From positions 1 through 11,427 of the forward strand of contig JAUJME010000025.1 in the NCBI GenBank assembly GCA_030447005.1: 11,427 nucleotides of DNA, written 5' to 3'. The stretch is from Solirubrobacteraceae bacterium. Its GTDB lineage: Bacteria > Actinomycetota > Thermoleophilia > Solirubrobacterales > Solirubrobacteraceae. Positions within the stretch are counted from its first letter, which is position 1, and the number at the start of each line of letters is the position of its first letter. This document shows positions 7,370-11,427 of this stretch, one piece after another. Made by a program: the position numbers and the translations under genes. The notes beneath the pieces were generated by a model that did not search any database, was not told the origin of the DNA, and was given only the letters and a program-made list of their open reading frames with translations.

Positions 7370-8370
7370 GCCGCGGCCTGCGCGTAGACCGCCGCCGTCG
7401 CGGCGGCCGTGCGCTCCCAGGTGAAGCGGGCGGCGTGCGCCCGGCCGCGCTCCCGGAGGGCTTCGCCGTCCGCCAGGACCGCGCGGATCGCGGCGGCGAT
7501 CGCGTCGGGGTCGCGGGGCTCGAAGGCCACGGCGGCGTCGCCGGCCGTCTCGGTGAGCGCGCTCCCCCGCGCCACCGCGACCGGGCACCCGCGGGCCTGC
7601 GCCTCGAGCACGACGAGCCCGAAGCCCTCGTAGAGGCTCGGGTGCACGAGCGCGTCGGCGCCCCGCATCAGCGCGTCGAGCGCGCGGTCGCCGAGGTAGC
7701 CGGGGAGCTCGAGCGGCGCGCCCGCGGCCGCGGCACGCAGCCGCGCGCCCTCTCCGGCGTCGGCGCCCGCGATCACCAGCCGGTGCTCGAGCCCCTCGGC
7801 GCGCAGCGCACGCCAGGCCACCACCAGCCGCTCCCAGTTCTTCTTCGCCCGCAGGTCCCCGACGCCGAGGAGGTAGGGGCCGGGTGGTGGCTCGGCGTCG
7901 CCGCGGGCCAGCGCCGGGGCCAGCGGGATCACCGCGACGCGCTCCGGCGCGATCCCGTAGCGCTCGCAGAGGTCCTCGCGCGTGAACGCCGAGTCGGCGA
8001 TCACCCGCTGGGCGGAGCGGGCCGCGCGCGGCGCCAGCCAGCGGTACTTCGAGCGGGTCCGCGCCGAGAAGTCCTCGCCGAACGCCTCGAAGGCGAGGTC
8101 GTGGATCGTCACCACGCCGGCCACCCGCCCCCGCCGCAGCGCCAGGAAGCAGTTGGGCGCGTGCAGGACGTCGGTCCGCCGCAGCGCCGCCGCCAGCGGC
8201 AGCCCGGCCTGCTCCCACGCCACCTCGGGCCCCGGCCAGCCGCCGAGCAGCGCGCGGACCTCGACCTCGCCGGCGGCGCGCAGCGCGCGCGTGAGCTCGC
8301 GCCCGTAGCGCCCCCAACCGCCGGGCCGGACCGCCGCGGCGTCCCGGTAGTCGATGGCGACGCGGAGCAC
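7366..8370 (-). CDS. GT4 family glycosyltransferase
   Basis: A 334-residue GT-B enzyme and first gene of a leftward pair. VLRVAIDYRDAAAVRPGGWG (1-20) then RYGRELTRAL resembles the GIGRY-type loop. VVTIHDLAFEAFGEDF (86-101) is the acceptor-domain His-Asp region. LLGVGDLRAKKNWERLV (167-183) begins the donor domain with the conserved Arg/Lys. SLYEGFGLVVLEAQARGCPV (245-264) contains E-x7-E (E248, E256). It closes with FTWERTAAAT (316-325), the usual terminal helix. It shares the HDLAFE stretch and overall build with the GT4 gene ending at 725, so the two may be paralogues. The GTG at 8370 is chosen because it precedes the first strand; a weak box (CATCGT, 8384-8379) lies 8 nt upstream, so it too may be leaderless. 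It overlaps the following GT2 gene by 4 bp. Confidence 0.93.
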   Translation of the reverse strand: MLRVAIDYRDAAAVRPGGWGRYGRELTRALRAAGEVEVRALLGGWPGPEVAWEQAGLPLAAALRRTDVLHAPNCFLALRRGRVAGVVTIHDLAFEAFGEDFSARTRSKYRWLAPRAARSAQRVIADSAFTREDLCERYGIAPERVAVIPLAPALARGDAEPPPGPYLLGVGDLRAKKNWERLVVAWRALRAEGLEHRLVIAGADAGEGARLRAAAAGAPLELPGYLGDRALDALMRGADALVHPSLYEGFGLVVLEAQARGCPVAVARGSALTETAGDAAVAFEPRDPDAIAAAIRAVLADGEALRERGRAHAARFTWERTAAATAAVYAQAAA

Positions 8371-8377
8371 GGGCGCG

Positions 8378-8383
8378 TACGAT
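8378..8383 (+). promoter_or_regulatory. Putative -10 box for the GT26-membrane protein operon
   Basis: TACGAT matches TANNNT and lies in the 57-bp gap between divergent starts at 8370 and 8428. It would start transcription near 8388-8390, giving a leader of roughly 40 nt that includes a Shine-Dalgarno-like GGAGGAG. No clear -35 hexamer is seen. Assigned by pattern and position only. Confidence 0.45.
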
Positions 8384-8399
8384 GCCGGACCCGGCAGCA

Positions 8400-8412
8400 C
8401 GGAGGAGCTCCG
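8400..8412 (+). promoter_or_regulatory. Shine-Dalgarno sequence inside a small hairpin
   Basis: GGAGGAG (8401-8407) is the strongest ribosome-binding site in the window, yet it ends 20 nt before the ATG at 8428, too far for normal initiation. CGGAG (8400-8404) and CTCCG (8408-8412) form a perfect 5-bp stem with a GAG loop, so the site is largely paired. Either the site is regulated by folding, or translation begins closer to it at an unusual codon (the in-frame ATC at 8413). Confidence 0.45.
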
Positions 8413-8427
8413 ATCACCATCCCGTCC

Positions 8428-9213
8428 ATGTTCCCCCTCGCCGAGGCCCCGCCCGCCGCGCGGCCGCGGTCCGAGATCTTCGACATCCCGATCGACCTCG
8501 GGCAGCCCGAGGAGCTGCTGCGCACGATCGCGGGCTGGGCCGGGACCGGCACGCCGCGGCGGGTGATGTACGTCAACGCGCACGTGATCAACCAGTCACA
8601 GGAGCGCCCCGAGCTGCGCGAGGCGCTGCGCCGGGCGGACCTCGTCTACTGCGACGGCTACGGGGTGCGGGTCGCGGCCCGGGCGCTCGACCTCCCCGTC
8701 CCGTACCGCATGACGGGCGCCGACTGCATCTGGTCGCTGGCCGCGCTGTGCGAGGAGATGGACCGCTCGGTCTACCTGCTCGGCTCGGAGCCGGGGATCG
8801 CCCGCGAGGCGTGCGAGCACCTGCGCCGCCGCCACCCCGCGCTGCGGGTGGTGGGCACGCACCACGGCTTCTTCGAGGTCGGCTCCCCGCACGCCGAGCG
8901 CGTGGTGGAGGACATCAACGAGCGCCGGCCGGACATCCTGCTCGTCGGCATGGGGACCCCGAAGCAGGAGCTGTGGGTCCAGCAGCACGCGGCGGCGCTC
9001 GAGGTCGACGTGCTGTGGACGGTGGGGGCGCTCTTCGACTACGTCTCGGGCCGCGTTCCGCGCGCGCCGGGGTGGTTGGCCGACAATGGGCTGGAATGGA
9101 TCTTCAGACTGGGGATCGAGCCGCAGCGGATGTGGCGGCGCTACCTGCTCGGCAACCCGGTGTTCATCTCGCGGGTGATGGCGCAGGCGCGCCGCCGCCG
9201 CGAGGCCGCCTGA
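8428..9213 (+). CDS. WecG/TagA/CpsF family glycosyltransferase (GT26)
   Basis: Predicted to transfer an amino sugar such as N-acetylmannosamine(uronate) or another sugar from a UDP donor to a polyprenyl-diphosphate-linked sugar at the inner membrane face, an early step of teichoic acid, enterobacterial common antigen or capsule assembly. With 261 residues it has normal family length. Landmarks: VMYVNAHVINQSQ (46-58); YCDGYGV (74-80), whose D76 corresponds to the proposed catalytic aspartate in the usual (N)ADG motif; TGADCIW (96-102); LLGSEPG (117-123); the signature LLVGMGTPKQELW (171-183); and VGALFDYVSG (199-208). The C-terminal RAPGWLADNGLEWIFRL, then EPQRMWRRYL, is the membrane-association/active-site tail described for TagA. 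ATG is the first standard start; the ribosome-binding site is oddly far upstream. Family is certain; the actual sugar is not. Confidence 0.93.
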   Translation: MFPLAEAPPAARPRSEIFDIPIDLGQPEELLRTIAGWAGTGTPRRVMYVNAHVINQSQERPELREALRRADLVYCDGYGVRVAARALDLPVPYRMTGADCIWSLAALCEEMDRSVYLLGSEPGIAREACEHLRRRHPALRVVGTHHGFFEVGSPHAERVVEDINERRPDILLVGMGTPKQELWVQQHAAALEVDVLWTVGALFDYVSGRVPRAPGWLADNGLEWIFRLGIEPQRMWRRYLLGNPVFISRVMAQARRRREAA

Positions 9214-11135
9214 GCCCGCGGGGCCACCTCGCCCGCGCGGCGCTCGCCGCGCTGCTCGTCCTCCTCGCCGCCGCGAACGCGCTCGAGCTCGCGCGCTACT
9301 CGGGGGCTGCCCGGGGCGCCGCGCTCGACGACGCGCTGCGCGTGCTCCTCCCCGCCGCCGCGCTCTTCGCGGTGACCGGCCTCGGCGTGACCCGGCTGTG
9401 GCTGCCGGAGGGCCTGCGCCGCCACGAGTGGCTGTGGGTGCTGCCGTCCGGGGCGGTGGCCACCGCGTTCGCGATGACGCCGCTCGGCTTCGCCTACGTC
9501 CCGTTCGCCGCCAACCTGGCGCTCGTCGCGCTGGGCGGCGCGGCGCTCGCCGCCCACGCGCTCCGCACGCGCGGCTGGCCGGCGCGCCCCGCGGCCGCCG
9601 CGGTCGGCTGGCCGGCGTACCTGGCGGCGCTGCTGGTCTGCGTCGCCCTCATCCCCATGTTCCGCGCCGGCTTCGCCACGGTCGTCGGCGACGGCTCGGA
9701 CGCCCACCTGGCCGCCGGCACCGCCGAGTTCCTGCGCCAGCACCACCCGCTGGGCACCGCGCCCGAGCTCCCCGTCGACCAGATGCCGCTCGTGTGGCGC
9801 TCCAAGCAGGCGATCTACTACGCGCTGGGGGCGGCGGCCACGCTGGGGGGCGTCGAGACCTACGAGGCCCTGTCGCCGCTCGCCGCACTCCTCCTGGCGC
9901 TCGCGGCCCTCGGGATCTACGTGCTCGCCCGCGACGTGCTCGGCGCGGGCGTCGCCGCCGGCTGCGCGGCGCTGCTGATCACCGGCCTGAGCCGGACGGT
10001 GCTGCACACGGGGATGCACCCGTACTTCAACCAGACGTGGGGCTACCTGACGCTCCCGTTCCTGCTCGCGCTGACGTGGTGGGCGGTGCGCGCGCCGTCG
10101 CGCGGCGGCTTCGTGCTGCTCGGGCTCTTCGGGGCGATCGCGGCGTTCTCCTATCCGCTCGCGCTCCCCCTGCCGCTGCTGGCCGGGGGGCTGATGTGGT
10201 GGCTCGACCGGCGGGCGCGCCGGCGGGGCGGGGAGGCCGTGCGGCCGCTCGGCGCCCGAGCGGCGTGGCGGTCGTTGCGGGCGCGCGGGCCGCTCGTGCA
10301 GGCCGCCGCCGCGGTCCTCCTGCTCGCCCTCCTGGTCCCGCTGCGCGGCGTCGCCGAGAAGCTCGCGACGGGCCTGCGCGTGCTCGCCGACCCCGGCTAT
10401 CCCCTGCGCCAGTGGGGCGGCGACCTGCGCGGCTACTTCCCCGAGCCGCAGTTCCTCGCGTTCGGCGCCGTCGAGCTCTGGTGGATCCCGGCGGCGGTGA
10501 TCGCCGGCTTCTGCGCCTGGCAGCTGCGCCGGCTGCCGCGGCCGCTGGCCGCCGGCCTGGGCGCGGTGATCGTCGCCGGCGTCCTGGTCGCCGCCGAGAT
10601 GCGGCTGCGCGACTACGGCTGGTACTTCCACTTCAAGGTGCTCGCGTTCGCCGCCCCGCTGGTCATCGCGCTCGCGGTGGCCGGCATGGCGCGGCTGCGC
10701 GCGGCCGGCGGCGTGCTGGTCGCCGTCTGGCTGGTGGCCGCGCTCGCCGAGGCCCGCGACGTGACCACCGTCACCGCCAACCAGCTCCCGCGAACGACGC
10801 TCGAGCTGCGCGGCTGGGCCGCGGCGCTGCCCGCGGGCGCCTCCGTCCGCCTCGACATGGACCCCGGCGCGCAGCTGTGGGCGGGCTACATGCTCGCCGC
10901 GCGGCCCGTCTGCTCGACCCGCCCGCTGCTCGACACCTCCTATCCCCACCCGCCCTTCTCGATCGAGGCGGGCTACGTGCTGACCTTCAAGCGGCCGCGG
11001 CCGGCGGAGGCGACCGGCCCGCCGCTGCGCGAGAACGCCGACTACGGGCTGTGGCGGCTGCGCCCCGGGCTGCCGGGCCCCGACCTCTGCTCCCGGCGGA
11101 TGGTCCAGACCGTCACCCGCGTCGGACTCGACTGA
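9210..11135 (+). CDS. Large polytopic membrane protein, probable GT-C-type glycosyltransferase
   Basis: About 641 residues with some 14-16 predicted membrane helices, for example near 11-28, 43-62, 92-117, 132-152, 222-240, 245-262, 275-292, 299-332, 362-380, 416-437, 444-463, 473-493 and 498-513, then a soluble C-terminal part of about 125 residues. The longest early loop (153-200) has VVGDGSDAHLAAG with D161 and D164, resembling the acidic loop motif of GT-C enzymes that use polyprenyl-phosphate sugars; DYGWYFHFK (468-476) is another conserved-looking stretch. No ATG, GTG or TTG precedes the first helix in frame: the likely start is the CTG at 9210, overlapping the upstream TGA as CTGA; the next in-frame GTG would delete the first helix. 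Alternatives are a Wzy-type polymerase or an uncharacterised membrane protein. It overlaps the convergent gene on its right by 23 bp. Confidence 0.75.
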   Translation: MSPRGHLARAALAALLVLLAAANALELARYSGAARGAALDDALRVLLPAAALFAVTGLGVTRLWLPEGLRRHEWLWVLPSGAVATAFAMTPLGFAYVPFAANLALVALGGAALAAHALRTRGWPARPAAAAVGWPAYLAALLVCVALIPMFRAGFATVVGDGSDAHLAAGTAEFLRQHHPLGTAPELPVDQMPLVWRSKQAIYYALGAAATLGGVETYEALSPLAALLLALAALGIYVLARDVLGAGVAAGCAALLITGLSRTVLHTGMHPYFNQTWGYLTLPFLLALTWWAVRAPSRGGFVLLGLFGAIAAFSYPLALPLPLLAGGLMWWLDRRARRRGGEAVRPLGARAAWRSLRARGPLVQAAAAVLLLALLVPLRGVAEKLATGLRVLADPGYPLRQWGGDLRGYFPEPQFLAFGAVELWWIPAAVIAGFCAWQLRRLPRPLAAGLGAVIVAGVLVAAEMRLRDYGWYFHFKVLAFAAPLVIALAVAGMARLRAAGGVLVAVWLVAALAEARDVTTVTANQLPRTTLELRGWAAALPAGASVRLDMDPGAQLWAGYMLAARPVCSTRPLLDTSYPHPPFSIEAGYVLTFKRPRPAEATGPPLRENADYGLWRLRPGLPGPDLCSRRMVQTVTRVGLD

Positions 11136-11427
11136 GGAGCGCCCGGAGCTCCTCCGCGACCCGCCGGTGCTCGTAACGGAGGAGCCGCTCGCGCCCGCGG
11201 CGGCGCAGCTCGCCCGCCAGCTCGGCGTCGGAGACCGCCAGGTGCAGGAGCTCGGCCGCAACCGCCGGGTCGCGATCCTCGACGAGCAGCGCCGCGTCGC
11301 CCGCCACCTCCGGGATGCCGCCCGCGGGGCGCGCGACGACGGGGACGCCGAAGTGGAACGCCTCGAGCAGCGGGATGCAGAAGCCCTCGTGCTCGGAGAG
11401 GCAGAGGAACGCGTGCGCCGAGCGCCA
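11113..11427 (-). CDS. GT4 family glycosyltransferase, C-terminal part (5' end off the right edge)
   Basis: Only the last 104 residues are visible. They form the C-terminal half of a GT4 donor-binding domain: AHAFLCLSEHEGFCIPLLEA (4-23) contains the E-x7-E motif (E14, E22), followed by FHFGVPVVARPAGGIPEVAG (24-43) and the closing helical segment LAGELRRRGRERLLRYEHRR (70-89). The CIPLLEAFHFG version differs from the GLT/GLP versions of the other GT4 genes here, so it is not a recent copy of them. Its final 23 bp overlap the end of the membrane-protein gene on the opposite strand. The frame runs uninterrupted to the window edge. Substrate and start are unknown. Confidence 0.9.
   Translation of the reverse strand, partial: WRSAHAFLCLSEHEGFCIPLLEAFHFGVPVVARPAGGIPEVAGDAALLVEDRDPAVAAELLHLAVSDAELAGELRRRGRERLLRYEHRRVAEELRALLSRVRRG

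Noticed and set aside
9060..9120. A slightly less GC-rich patch inside the GT26 gene as a sign of transfer or a promoter for the membrane protein.
   Set aside because: It encodes the conserved LADNGLEWIFRL segment of the family, so codon constraint explains it; no -10 element at a useful distance is seen.
11121..11132. GTCG/CGAC inverted repeat near the convergent gene ends as a terminator.
   Set aside because: A 4-bp stem with a 4-nt loop is expected often by chance in such GC-rich DNA and is much weaker than the repeat at 6411-6430.
11113..11307. A separate 64-residue gene on the minus strand.
   Set aside because: The frame is continuous with upstream sequence encoding HEGFCIPLLEA, so this is the C-terminal end of a larger GT4 gene and not a small gene of its own.

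Overview
The window is a compact, very GC-rich stretch (well over 70% G+C by eye, with G or C in almost every third codon position). Several genes overlap by 4 bp and use GTG starts, and some appear to have leaderless starts. This looks like a high-GC actinobacterium-type chromosome, perhaps of the Thermoleophilia/Solirubrobacterales kind; that lineage guess is inference from composition and gene style only. No RNA gene, insertion sequence, CRISPR array or attachment site is visible. Coding density is nearly complete and no gap exceeds about 60 bp.

The window is part of a cell-surface glycan gene cluster. Eleven of its 13 genes encode proven-looking or probable glycosyltransferases: six GT4-type (GT-B fold), three GT2-type (GT-A fold), one WecG/TagA/CpsF-type (GT26) and one large polytopic membrane protein that looks GT-C-like. 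The other two are a SAM-dependent methyltransferase and a small secreted type 1 copper protein (cupredoxin).

Layout: (1) A minus-strand operon reads leftward from 3136 and off the left edge: GT2, methyltransferase, GT4, then a DUF1972-type GT4 that is cut by the edge. (2) A plus-strand operon starts only 25 bp away at 3162: GT2, GT4, GT4, followed after a hairpin by the cupredoxin (ends 6418). (3) A minus-strand pair converges on the cupredoxin: GT4 (8370 to 7366) then GT2 (7369 to 6431); a perfect inverted repeat lies between the convergent ends. (4) A plus-strand pair runs from 8428: the GT26 enzyme, then the membrane protein, which apparently starts at a CTG overlapping the upstream stop. 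(5) A GT4 gene on the minus strand enters from the right edge and overlaps the end of the membrane-protein gene tail to tail by 23 bp.

Working model (inference): the GT26 enzyme would add an early sugar to a polyprenyl-diphosphate-linked acceptor at the inner face of the membrane. The GT2 and GT4 enzymes would extend or branch the chain, the methyltransferase could methylate or cap a sugar, and the membrane protein could transfer sugar from a polyprenyl-phosphate donor on the outer face. No initiating phosphoglycosyltransferase, flippase, ABC exporter or clear Wzy polymerase is present, so the cluster must continue outside the window or rely on genes elsewhere. The points most worth a second look are the two nearly abutting divergent leaderless promoters at 3137-3161, the CTG start at 9210, the hairpin holding the ribosome-binding site of the GT26 gene, and the copper protein embedded among sugar-transfer genes.
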